Shown piece by piece: positions 49,369 to 57,540 of a stretch of DNA of 64,000 nucleotides (position 1 is its first letter; every line of letters starts with the position of its first letter). The position numbers were made by a program, and so were the translations under genes. This DNA is from HGM12998 sp900756495 (GTDB lineage Bacteria > Bacillota > Clostridia > Oscillospirales > Oscillospiraceae), in contig CAUEFI010000014.1 in assembly GCA_958477305.1 (NCBI GenBank), positions 18,039-82,038 on the forward strand, given 5' to 3'. The notes beneath the pieces are model-generated. The model worked only from the letters and a program-made list of their open reading frames with translations. It was not told the origin of the DNA and ran no database searches.

Positions 49369-51300
49369 CTAGTCAAGGGGAATGCTCTCTGCCGGGGACT
49401 CCGACGGAACGGGAAGCGGGGTAGCAGAAGGAGTGGGAAGGGGATCATCTACTGGCTCCATACCAGGTCCGGTCTCCGGCGTGGGCTCCGGCGAAGGGGT
49501 GACGACCGGTTCGGGACTGGGGGAGACAGAAGGATCTGGAGAGGTGGTTGCCGGCGGATCCGGTGTGGGCGACACAGACGGATCGGTGCTGGGGGAAGGC
49601 AATGGATCTGGGGTGGGACTGGGGCTGGGACTGGGGGTCGGCGTCACCGGTGTCAAGGTCATGAGACCGGTAGCGGGATCAATACCGAGACGGGCCGCAT
49701 CCGCAGGGTTGTAGTAGTACACTGGATCGGAGGGCTTGTAGGTGTTCTTATAAAGGAAAGTGGTGCTGACAGTATTGCCGTCCTTGTCCACCAGCTTTTG
49801 GTAGACCTCCACGGTAATACCGTTATAGCGGGCGTATTCCTGGTCGCGAACAGGAGCGCCGCCTACAGGAACCTTGCTGGCATCAGGCTTATAGATATTT
49901 TTATAGGCTACGGTGCTCAGCGTCACACTGTAGGGCTCGCCATGGATGCCGGTGGTATCGGTGCCATAGATGGTGACATGGAGCGTGTGGTTCTTATCCT
50001 GATAACATTCGACCTTGATGGGGTACTCGGTGCTGTTCTTAAACTTGAAGTCCAGGGAGTCGCTGTAGACGGTGGCGTCAGTACCCACCACAGGCATATA
50101 GCCGCTGTTATAGCGGTGCTGATTGCGCTCCACGATTTCCAGATTGGCTTTCAGAGTCGTCCAGTACAGGGTAGAGGATAGTTGGCAGATCCCACCGGCG
50201 GTGGTGTCAATATTTTTGCCGCCTACATAGGCGCCCGCCTTTTTATACCCCCCGGACTCACTGTAGGGCTCACAGTGATCGTTATAAGAAAAGGTCTCGC
50301 CAGGGAGGAGAATGGCGCCATTGACGCGGCTGGCAGCCAGATCAATATTGTACCAGCGGGTGGAGGGGCCGGCGCATTGAGTGGTGGAGGTGCCCAATAC
50401 ATCGGCAAAGAGTTTTTCGTTGAGTGCTTCTGTGGTCAAGGCGGGCGCTTCAAACAACAGGGGAACGCTAACCTGTGCGCCTTCCTCAGCGTGCTCCAGC
50501 AGGGTGCGGGCTGCTGAAATATCAAAGCTGACTCCGGTGACCGATTCCACCAGTTCTTTGGTTTCAGCATCCAGATGGGCGTCAGCAGGTGCCACATAGA
50601 CTTCGTCGTATATGGCGTCAAAATCGGGATCGGCCGGGGGCGCGGTGGTAATCTTCGCCTCAATAGAGGCATACTCCGCTGGCTCGCTATCGTTCAGCAG
50701 GCGGCCGGCCTGTTCCGTCAGGGCGGCAATCAGACCGTCGGCATCCACGGTGCGGCCGGTGCGGCCTTTCGTTAGGATAAGATCTTCAGAGGTGACACGC
50801 CAGGTGGTCTGAGCATCAGAGTCGGTACACTCCTCCAGGGCCTGGGTTACCGCTTGGGGCGTTGCCGCAAGGGTGACCGCGGCAGAGTAGGAATTTCCGC
50901 CCAGCAGGGAGGAAATATATTGTATGCCCCGGGAGAGAAAGCCGCCGGACTGGGCAGACAGAGCGGCCTCTACAGCCTGAGCGGCGTCGACGGTGAAGTC
51001 GCTGCCCGAAACGATATATTCCTTATCGCTACAGATAAAGGGAATTGTGAGCGAAGAGAGGCGCTGTTCCAGCTGGCTCTGTACGGTTTCTGCGGCCCGG
51101 TCCGGCGTCATGCCGCCGACCGGAATGCCGCAGATTTCTGTGTTGGGCAGGAGCTTGCCGCTGGAACCGGCATAATAACTGACTCCGGCGAACCCCGCGC
51201 AAAATACGATGATTGCAATGATTACCACAATCAAGGCGATCTTCGCGCCCCTTGCCATTCCCTTCTTCGGGATGACACGCTTGCCCTCCTGGTTGTCCAT
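49369..51300 (-). CDS. VanW-family protein with Pro/Ser/Thr-rich tail
   Basis: 643 residues. A short cytoplasmic N-terminus and one membrane segment (about 20-44) are followed by a YoaR-like peptidoglycan-binding domain (about 50-130 and a second, degenerate copy to about 270). The VanW core follows (about 310-450: NGAILLPGETFSYND and GGICQLSSTLYW). The last 120 residues are a low-complexity tail of Pro, Ser, Thr, Asp and Glu repeats. VanW proteins are linked to glycopeptide resistance clusters but the activity is unknown; a wall-associated role is likely. Confidence 0.9.
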   Translation of the reverse strand: MDNQEGKRVIPKKGMARGAKIALIVVIIAIIVFCAGFAGVSYYAGSSGKLLPNTEICGIPVGGMTPDRAAETVQSQLEQRLSSLTIPFICSDKEYIVSGSDFTVDAAQAVEAALSAQSGGFLSRGIQYISSLLGGNSYSAAVTLAATPQAVTQALEECTDSDAQTTWRVTSEDLILTKGRTGRTVDADGLIAALTEQAGRLLNDSEPAEYASIEAKITTAPPADPDFDAIYDEVYVAPADAHLDAETKELVESVTGVSFDISAARTLLEHAEEGAQVSVPLLFEAPALTTEALNEKLFADVLGTSTTQCAGPSTRWYNIDLAASRVNGAILLPGETFSYNDHCEPYSESGGYKKAGAYVGGKNIDTTAGGICQLSSTLYWTTLKANLEIVERNQHRYNSGYMPVVGTDATVYSDSLDFKFKNSTEYPIKVECYQDKNHTLHVTIYGTDTTGIHGEPYSVTLSTVAYKNIYKPDASKVPVGGAPVRDQEYARYNGITVEVYQKLVDKDGNTVSTTFLYKNTYKPSDPVYYYNPADAARLGIDPATGLMTLTPVTPTPSPSPSPTPDPLPSPSTDPSVSPTPDPPATTSPDPSVSPSPEPVVTPSPEPTPETGPGMEPVDDPLPTPSATPLPVPSESPAESIPLD

Positions 51301-51670
51301 CTTCCATCAACTCCAACATATCCAGAGAATAAAGACAGCCTGTTCCGCCGCCTCTTATCCTCGTCCCCGCTCCGCCGGGGATAGGCTGAGGGGCTGGAAT
51401 AAGATGGGCGGAGCCGCCTTGAGTCTGATTTGACAGATGCTATAGAAAGGGATAATAAATCATACTACATTATATGGTGTTTTCGAAAAAAAAGCAATTA
51501 CAGAACGGTTACATAGCGATCCTTTACTTCCCGTGCGCGCTGTACTATGATGGAAAGGAAAGGATGTGCCTCTTTTTTAAGAAGTTTAAAGAATTTATCC
51601 ATCGAATCTTTAACACTTCTGTGATATGATAAGACCAATCGAAATCGGAAGACGCAGGAGGACGCTCGGC
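51301..51670. other. intergenic region between divergent vanW and xpaC-like genes
   Basis: On the minus strand TTGCTT (51492-51497) and TATAAT (51469-51474), 17 bases apart, form the VanW gene promoter. The leader contains a long imperfect hairpin (about 51345-51411: CCGCC and CTTAT arms with a CCCC...GGGG core). On the plus strand a TGA TATGAT extended -10 lies about 45 bases before the xpaC-like start. Confidence 0.55.
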
Positions 51671-52816
51671 ATGGTAACGTATGGCAGCGGAAATCAAAAT
51701 CGAAACGACTACGATCTGGGCTACTGGATTGTAACGATTATCTTTCTGATAAGTCCCTTGTGGTTCGTAGGCCTGATTTTGCTCTTGCGAAAGCTGACGG
51801 GGAGGAGGGATCGGGCCAGGCAGGCCAGGCACCCCTATGACATCCAGCGGGAGCAGGGGGCACCTGGAACCCAGGGAATGGGAAACAGCTGGGCGGGAAA
51901 GCGGACCCCGCCCGCCGGCCAGGTACAGCGGGGAGCGGTCAGGCGCATCAGTCCGGACCAGGGGAAAGGGCTGACCATAGGAGGGGCTGTTCTGACTATT
52001 ATATTTGGAATTGGACTGTTGACCAGTCTGCCCCTTGTAGCCCTCAGCGAGGGATTCTTCCTGGCACTGGCGATTCTCTCTCCAGTGATTGGTTTTTTGA
52101 TCGGGGGGATCGCCATGATTTGGGCGGGCACGCAGCGCACCAAAAAGGCCAGACGGTTTACCAAATATCTGGCGCTGATCGGGCGGCGTGAGAGTGTCCC
52201 GGTGACGACCCTGGCCCAGGCAATGCCCGCCAGTGTCCATCAGACCTGTGAAGACCTTCAGGAGATGCTGGACAAGGGATTTCTGCCCACCGGGTATCTG
52301 GATTTGGGCTCCGGCAGGCTTGTACTGAGCGAGGAGGGAATTCAGGACGAGCCTGAGCCGGAACCGGAGGCCGATGAGGAGCACGCCCCTCCCACCACAG
52401 AAGATGAGATCCTGAACGAAATCCGAAAGGTAAACGACGACATTGCGGATGAGACCATGAGCCGGAAGATTGACCGAATTGGGGAAATTACCGGAAAGAT
52501 CTTTGCCTATCAGAAGCAGAATCCAGGCAAGGAGACCCAGATGCGCAGCTTTCTAAGCTATTATCTGCCCACCACACTGAAAATCCTCCGGGCCTATGCC
52601 CAGATGGAGGCCCAGGGCGTGGAGGGGGAGAACATCAGAGCCGCCAAGGAGCGGATTGAAGGAATGATGGACAAGGTAGTAGAGGGCTTTGAGAAACAGC
52701 TTGACAGACTCTTTCAGAACGACGCCATGGACATTACCACCGATGTGGAGGTTTTGGAGCGGATGCTTCAAAAGGATGGACTTTCCGGCGGTGAAGGAAT
52801 GACGCTGGGGAGATAA
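51671..52816 (+). CDS. XpaC-like (5-bromo-4-chloroindolyl phosphate hydrolysis) family protein
   Basis: 381 residues. A membrane segment near 18-40, a charged linker, two more segments near 98-145, then a cytoplasmic domain. That domain includes a winged-helix-like stretch (RFTKYLALIGRRESVPVTTLAQAM) and helices (RKIDRIGEITGKIFAYQKQNPGK and SFLSYYLPTTLKILRAYAQM, each a separate segment). The last part matches XpaC. XpaC-type proteins often accompany TelA-like stress proteins, which are absent here. The activity is unknown. ATG at 51671 follows CAGGAGGACGCTCGGC. Confidence 0.8.
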   Translation: MVTYGSGNQNRNDYDLGYWIVTIIFLISPLWFVGLILLLRKLTGRRDRARQARHPYDIQREQGAPGTQGMGNSWAGKRTPPAGQVQRGAVRRISPDQGKGLTIGGAVLTIIFGIGLLTSLPLVALSEGFFLALAILSPVIGFLIGGIAMIWAGTQRTKKARRFTKYLALIGRRESVPVTTLAQAMPASVHQTCEDLQEMLDKGFLPTGYLDLGSGRLVLSEEGIQDEPEPEPEADEEHAPPTTEDEILNEIRKVNDDIADETMSRKIDRIGEITGKIFAYQKQNPGKETQMRSFLSYYLPTTLKILRAYAQMEAQGVEGENIRAAKERIEGMMDKVVEGFEKQLDRLFQNDAMDITTDVEVLERMLQKDGLSGGEGMTLGR

Positions 52817-52825
52817 TATGGAGAT

Positions 52826-52868
52826 CCAGAGGAGCCCGCCGCGCTTACCGCGCGGCGGGCTCCTCTGG
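52826..52868. terminator. hairpin between convergent xpaC-like gene and rpiB
   Basis: CCAGAGGAGCCCGCCGCG (52826-52843) pairs exactly with 52851-52868 around a seven-base loop. T runs are absent on both strands. Confidence 0.6.
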
Positions 52869-52881
52869 TGTCAATAGATGG

Positions 52882-53319
52882 TTACCCTTCAATCACCGTG
52901 ATTTTGTCTACTCGGCGCTGATGGCGGCCTCCCTCAAACGCTGTGGAGAGGAACACGTCCACCATGCGCTCAGCCAAGTTATAGCCTACGATACCCGCAC
53001 CCATGGCCAGCATGTTGGCGTCGTTGTGCCGGCGGGTCATTTCAGCCATCAGGGGGTCCGTACACAGAGCGCAGCGAACCCCCTTTACCTTGTTGGCTGC
53101 AATCGAGATGCCGATGCCAGTGGTACAGATGACGATGCCCCGCTCACAGGTCCCGGCCGACACCGCCTCTGCTGCGGCCCGCCCAAAATCGGGGTAGTCG
53201 CAGCTCTCCATGCTGAAGCAGCCGCAGTCCAGAACTTCGTGGCCCAGCCCCTCCAAGTGGGATTTTATCTGCTCCTTGAGCGCAAAACCGCCGTGATCAC
53301 ATCCTAGGGATAGTTTCAT
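52882..53319 (-). CDS. rpiB: ribose-5-phosphate isomerase B
   Basis: 145 residues, the usual length. It interconverts ribose 5-phosphate and ribulose 5-phosphate. It starts MKLSLGCDHGGFALK, with the active-site Cys in ICTTGIGISIAANKVKG near 66 and the conserved RRHNDANMLAMGAG near 95. It lies 14 bases after the PHP phosphatase gene on the same strand, so they are probably co-transcribed. Confidence 0.96.
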   Translation of the reverse strand: MKLSLGCDHGGFALKEQIKSHLEGLGHEVLDCGCFSMESCDYPDFGRAAAEAVSAGTCERGIVICTTGIGISIAANKVKGVRCALCTDPLMAEMTRRHNDANMLAMGAGIVGYNLAERMVDVFLSTAFEGGRHQRRVDKITVIEG

Positions 53320-53333
53320 TTTGTCTTACCTCC

Positions 53334-54113
53334 TCAAATTGGTTGAAAGTGGGGGATCCGCCGCTGATAGACGGCGACACAGGAGAAGCCGGCCGCCCGC
53401 AGCAGTTCCGCAGCCTGGGGAATCCCGGCCCCTACATGAGCAGGAATATGGGCGTCTGAACCCAGGGTAACAATTTCACCGCCGCAAGCATGGTACAGAG
53501 TCAGGATTTCCAGCCACGGTCCCAGAGTTCGGCCCCGGTAGGTATTTACCTCAATCCCTTTGCCCTTGGACACAACAGTTTCCAGAATACCACGGATACG
53601 GTCTCGCCAGCGTTCCAGCGAGATGGGGAAGGGCATATAGCGCAGCGGGTAGATGATGTGGCCCAGGACATCGTAATAGTCTGTGCCGATAAGCGCCTCG
53701 ACGGAGGAGAAGTAGTCGTCCAGAGCGGCGTGGCAGGCTGCTTCGTCGGGATATGCAGCAAAGAAAAAGTCCATACCGCCTTTAGCGGGACTGAAGTTGT
53801 GAACAGAGCCGATGATAAAATCCAATTCCGGGAGAGCGCAGATACGCCCGGCCTCGCCGGGATTGAGGTGAGGCATGCCCAGCTCAAGCCCCAGACGGAG
53901 CGTCAGGGGGCCGGAGTATACCTGAAACTGCTCCAGAGAGGGGCCCCAATCCCAGGGACGGGCCGGACAGCCCGTCTCATCCAGCAGGTCGCAGTGATCG
54001 GTGACGCACAACTCAGAGAGACCGGCGGCACAGGCGGCCTCCACCATGCCGGCGAGCGGCGCCTCACTGTCGGGAGAGATCTGGGTGTGGGTATGATAGT
54101 CGGCGAGATACAT
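53334..54113 (-). CDS. histidinol-phosphatase-like PHP enzyme
   Basis: 259 residues. PHP motifs: DYHTHTQISPDS near 5, VTDHCD near 37, GLELGMP near 74, GSVHNF near 101, GHIIYPLRY near 150 and GSDAHIPAHVG near 219. The size and order match the HisK-type histidinol-phosphatases. No other histidine genes are present, so a different phosphate substrate is possible. Confidence 0.88.
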   Translation of the reverse strand: MYLADYHTHTQISPDSEAPLAGMVEAACAAGLSELCVTDHCDLLDETGCPARPWDWGPSLEQFQVYSGPLTLRLGLELGMPHLNPGEAGRICALPELDFIIGSVHNFSPAKGGMDFFFAAYPDEAACHAALDDYFSSVEALIGTDYYDVLGHIIYPLRYMPFPISLERWRDRIRGILETVVSKGKGIEVNTYRGRTLGPWLEILTLYHACGGEIVTLGSDAHIPAHVGAGIPQAAELLRAAGFSCVAVYQRRIPHFQPI

Positions 54114-54171
54114 ATAAGACCTCCGGAAAATCGTCGGGGATATATCGGACTTTGGATATTCGGCCTGCCCG

Positions 54172-56157
54172 TCAGAAGGGCCAGCTTGGCAGCCATTTCA
54201 GCAATTTTGTCCCATACCATGCAGGGACCATCAAACCGATCAGGACAGGGTAGAAGAGGGCGTAAAGTCCGACTGCCCCGGCCGTCATGCCGCACACCAT
54301 GGCACGGCCGCGGCGGAGCCTGGGAGTGGAGATCAGATCGTCAAAGACAAGGCTTAGGGCCAGGATGAGGAAAAGGACCGAAGGAAAATAATGATACTCA
54401 AAGGTGGTGCGGCCAATGGCAAACCAGGGAGCAAGCTGAGAAAAGTAGCCGATGACAATAAAAAGAGCCAGGCCGCAGCGGCGGCGGAACATCCGGACGA
54501 CAGCGGTAATCAGGGCAAGCAGGCCTCCCCAACAGACCACCGGGTTGACGAAGGCTCCGAAGGCGGACTTCATGCCGGGGGTGGAGGAGGAGTCCAGATA
54601 ATAGAGAATGGGCCGGGCATCCACAATCCACTGATACCACCGGGAGGAGTAGGGGTGCTCTGCGGTCACGCCGCTGTGGTAGGACAGCATGTACTTCTGA
54701 TTTTCCCACATGCAGGCGATCAGATTTCCAAGGCTGACATCTCCCTCTGCGCGGGCATAGGGAATGTAGGACAGCGTATAGATGACTGCAGGCATCAGAA
54801 TGAAGCAGAGGACCGAAAAGGCGATGGTACGGCCCACCCAGGGACCGGGCCTGTGGCCCGCCGTCTCAGCAGGCCAGTGGCGAATTTTAAAGAACAGGGC
54901 GATAAAGTAGAGTACGGCCAGACCGATACCGCCATAGATCACCGTCCACTTGCTGGCCGCTCCGATGCCCCAGAACAGGCCGGAAAGGAACAGGGGGAGA
55001 GCGCCCTTTTTGAATGAGGTTCCCGCAGGCTGGACAATCCAGCGGTAGAGAAAGTAGTACATCAGCAGGATAAAAAAGACCGCGTAGGTATCAATGGTGG
55101 CGATGCGGGTTTGGGTCAGGTGCATGAAATCGGCGGCAAAGAGGATGGTGCCGCATGCCGCCACAAATGTTTTCCCAAAGAGGTTTTTCAGGAAAAGATA
55201 GAGCAGGGGCAGCATGCCCACCCCGAACAGGGTCCCCATAAAACGCCAGCCGAAGGGTGTCATGCCGAACATGCGGATCCCGAGGCCGATAATCAGCTTG
55301 CCCAGCGGGGGGTGGGAGATCTCATAGGGGGTAATGTCCCGGATATGCTCCAGGGCGGTGCGGGGGTGGTAGATCTCATCGAAGTAGGAGGAGTTGTACC
55401 AGGAGGAAGCCTCCGGCACGGTCCCCTGTTCGTCGAAGAGAGGTGTGGGATCCGCACCGGTTATCAGCCCGGCGCCGTCTACCGGGTGCCCGTTGTCATA
55501 GAGAGCCAGCTCTCCCAGTTCCATAGGGGCGCGGCCCGGATAGCCGGTGAGGCGGAAATACCGGGCCTGCACGGAGCCGCCGTCGTCCGGCTGGATGTGG
55601 TACCACTTGAAAAGGGTGTTGTACTTCTGGTCGATGGAGACCACGGGCTCGGAGGCGGTTCCCGCCGCCGGAATCCAGGCATAGTGCGCTTTGTTGTCCT
55701 CATCCAGGGTCATCTGAAGGGTGTACCAGTCCGTGCCGTCAGCTGAGACCTCCAGGGTGTACGTGCCCGTCCCCAGGCCGGTGTACCAGCCCAGACCGGT
55801 GAGGGTGATCTCCCGGTTCAGCTCAAAGGTTACAGTGGAAGCCGTGTCAAAGGACTGGGCAGACTGAGGGGCCGCCGTGGATCCCAGGCGGAAGAAGGCG
55901 GTGACGGCGTAGAGGGCAGTGATCAACAGGATGGGCAGAGCGTCGCGCCGGGAGAGAGGGTGGCACCGGGCAGGAAAGGAGAGCCGGCGGGGATGTGAAA
56001 TATGAGCCTCCCGGAGCGCAATCCACTCCAGCGTACCCCGCCGGGGGCGGGGGCCCAGGGCGGCATGCCAGTAGGTAAGAAAAAACCATAGGATCAGGAA
56101 GATGACCAGGGCGGGGAAAATCATGGTTGGGGTGAGATAGGAGAGGAACTGGGCCAT
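54172..56157 (-). CDS. PMT-family mannosyltransferase with a discoidin-like insert
   Basis: 661 residues with about ten membrane segments. After two N-terminal segments (about 10-30 and 74-92) comes an extracytoplasmic beta-rich domain (about 95-235, TFELNREITLTGLGWYTG and YFRLTGYPGRAPMELGELALYD) resembling F5/8 type C domains. The PMT core has the acidic pair in SYFDEIYHPRTA near 258 and HPPLGKLIIG near 286. PMT enzymes transfer mannose from polyprenyl phosphate to proteins or wall polymers outside the membrane. GGAGG precedes the ATG. Confidence 0.87.
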   Translation of the reverse strand: MAQFLSYLTPTMIFPALVIFLILWFFLTYWHAALGPRPRRGTLEWIALREAHISHPRRLSFPARCHPLSRRDALPILLITALYAVTAFFRLGSTAAPQSAQSFDTASTVTFELNREITLTGLGWYTGLGTGTYTLEVSADGTDWYTLQMTLDEDNKAHYAWIPAAGTASEPVVSIDQKYNTLFKWYHIQPDDGGSVQARYFRLTGYPGRAPMELGELALYDNGHPVDGAGLITGADPTPLFDEQGTVPEASSWYNSSYFDEIYHPRTALEHIRDITPYEISHPPLGKLIIGLGIRMFGMTPFGWRFMGTLFGVGMLPLLYLFLKNLFGKTFVAACGTILFAADFMHLTQTRIATIDTYAVFFILLMYYFLYRWIVQPAGTSFKKGALPLFLSGLFWGIGAASKWTVIYGGIGLAVLYFIALFFKIRHWPAETAGHRPGPWVGRTIAFSVLCFILMPAVIYTLSYIPYARAEGDVSLGNLIACMWENQKYMLSYHSGVTAEHPYSSRWYQWIVDARPILYYLDSSSTPGMKSAFGAFVNPVVCWGGLLALITAVVRMFRRRCGLALFIVIGYFSQLAPWFAIGRTTFEYHYFPSVLFLILALSLVFDDLISTPRLRRGRAMVCGMTAGAVGLYALFYPVLIGLMVPAWYGTKLLKWLPSWPF

Positions 56158-56214
56158 GGGGCTACCTCCATCAGGACTTTATCGGGCAGAGCGGCGCCCT
56201 GCCGCGGACAAACA

Positions 56215-56242
56215 GGGGGGCGGGCCTTATGGCCCGCCCCCC
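56215..56242 (-). terminator. hairpin after dnaJ
   Basis: GGGGGGCGGGCC, loop TTAT, GGCCCGCCCCCC. The T run on the minus strand is weak. Confidence 0.65.
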
Positions 56243-56278
56243 TATTCTAGTGCCTTTTCATGCATTTGTCAAAGAAGA

Positions 56279-57454
56279 TTAGGATTTCTTCTTCTTTCGC
56301 TTCTCAAAAAAGGTCCTTACGCCGTCATTGTCCCCGGACTCCGATGGAAATTCGCCCATGGCTTGGCCATAGGCACGCAACGCCTCCTTCTGCTCGTGGT
56401 TCAGGTTTCTGGGGACCTGAACTTTCACTGTGACAAATTGATCGCCGCGCCCCCGGCCATTGACGGCAGGGATACCCTTTCCGCGCAGGCGGAAGGTGGT
56501 GCCGCTCTGGGTCCCTTCCGGGAGGGTCCATTTGACCTTACCGTCGATGGTTGGGATCTCCAGCTCAGCTCCCAGCGCAGCCTGCACAAAGGATACCGTC
56601 TGCTCCAGATAGATCGAAGTGCCGTCCCGTTGGAATTGGGGGTGGGGCCGGACTGTGACGCTGATGAGCAGATCTCCCGCCGGACCGCCATTTTTCCCCG
56701 CGCCACCCTGGCCGCGCAGAGAGACTGCCTGACCGTTGTCGATGCCTGCAGGAATGTTGACAGTGATCTTACGCTGCCTGCGCACCGCGCCGGCTCCGCC
56801 GCAGCTTTTGCAGGGGGAGTGAATGAGCTTGCCGGTACCGCTGCACTTGGGACAGGTGGCGGTGGTGGCGAATGTAAAAGCGCCGCCGCCCCGCTGGATG
56901 CGGACCTGGCCGCTGCCATGACAGTCCGGGCAGACCTCCGCGGTGGTTCCCGGTTCACAGCCTGAGCCCTTGCAGGAGTCACACTGTTCCGTGCGGGTGA
57001 GCGTAATTTCCTTCTCGCAGCCGAACGCCGCCTCCTCAAAGGAGATGGTGACGGAGGCGCGCAGGGTATCTCCCTTTTGGGGGCCGGAACGCTGACGGCC
57101 TCCTCCGCCCCCGAAGCCGCCGCCGAAGAAGGAACCGAAGATATCGCCCAGGTCAATATCCCCCATATCGAAGCCGAAGCCGCCGCCAAAGGGACCGCCA
57201 GGGCCTCCGGCCCCGAAGTTGGGGTCCACTCCTGCATGGCCGAATTGATCGTACTTGGCGCGCTTGTCCTTGTCGGACAGGACCTCATACGCCTCGTTGA
57301 CCTCTTTAAACTTGGCTTCGGCCGCTTTGTCGCCGGGGTTCAGATCGGGGTGGTACTGCTTTGCCAGCTTACGGTAGGCCTTTTTAATTTCGTCGTCCGA
57401 GGCCCCTTTGGATACGCCCAGGACCTCGTAGTAATCTCTTTTTTGTTCAGGCAT
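56279..57454 (-). CDS. dnaJ: chaperone DnaJ
   Basis: 391 residues, full type I layout. J-domain (about 1-70, HPD motif in QYHPDLNPGD), Gly/Phe-rich linker (about 75-125), zinc-finger with four CxxCxGxG-type repeats (CDSCKGSG, CPDCHGSG, CPKCSGTG and CKSCGGAG, about 150-220), then the C-terminal substrate domains. It stimulates DnaK ATPase and delivers clients. Last gene of the heat-shock operon. Confidence 0.98.
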   Translation of the reverse strand: MPEQKRDYYEVLGVSKGASDDEIKKAYRKLAKQYHPDLNPGDKAAEAKFKEVNEAYEVLSDKDKRAKYDQFGHAGVDPNFGAGGPGGPFGGGFGFDMGDIDLGDIFGSFFGGGFGGGGGRQRSGPQKGDTLRASVTISFEEAAFGCEKEITLTRTEQCDSCKGSGCEPGTTAEVCPDCHGSGQVRIQRGGGAFTFATTATCPKCSGTGKLIHSPCKSCGGAGAVRRQRKITVNIPAGIDNGQAVSLRGQGGAGKNGGPAGDLLISVTVRPHPQFQRDGTSIYLEQTVSFVQAALGAELEIPTIDGKVKWTLPEGTQSGTTFRLRGKGIPAVNGRGRGDQFVTVKVQVPRNLNHEQKEALRAYGQAMGEFPSESGDNDGVRTFFEKRKKKKS

Positions 57455-57540
57455 GGATCATCACCTCTTTGCGGAGGAAACAAAATTTGGATAAAACCGC
57501 AGTAGGGCGGGGGAAAACCCCCGCCGCCGCCGCGTTTTTC

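Noticed and set aside
49381..49714. Low-complexity repeat as a CRISPR-like array
   Set aside because: It encodes the Pro/Ser/Thr tail of the VanW protein; units are codon-based and irregular, with no spacers.
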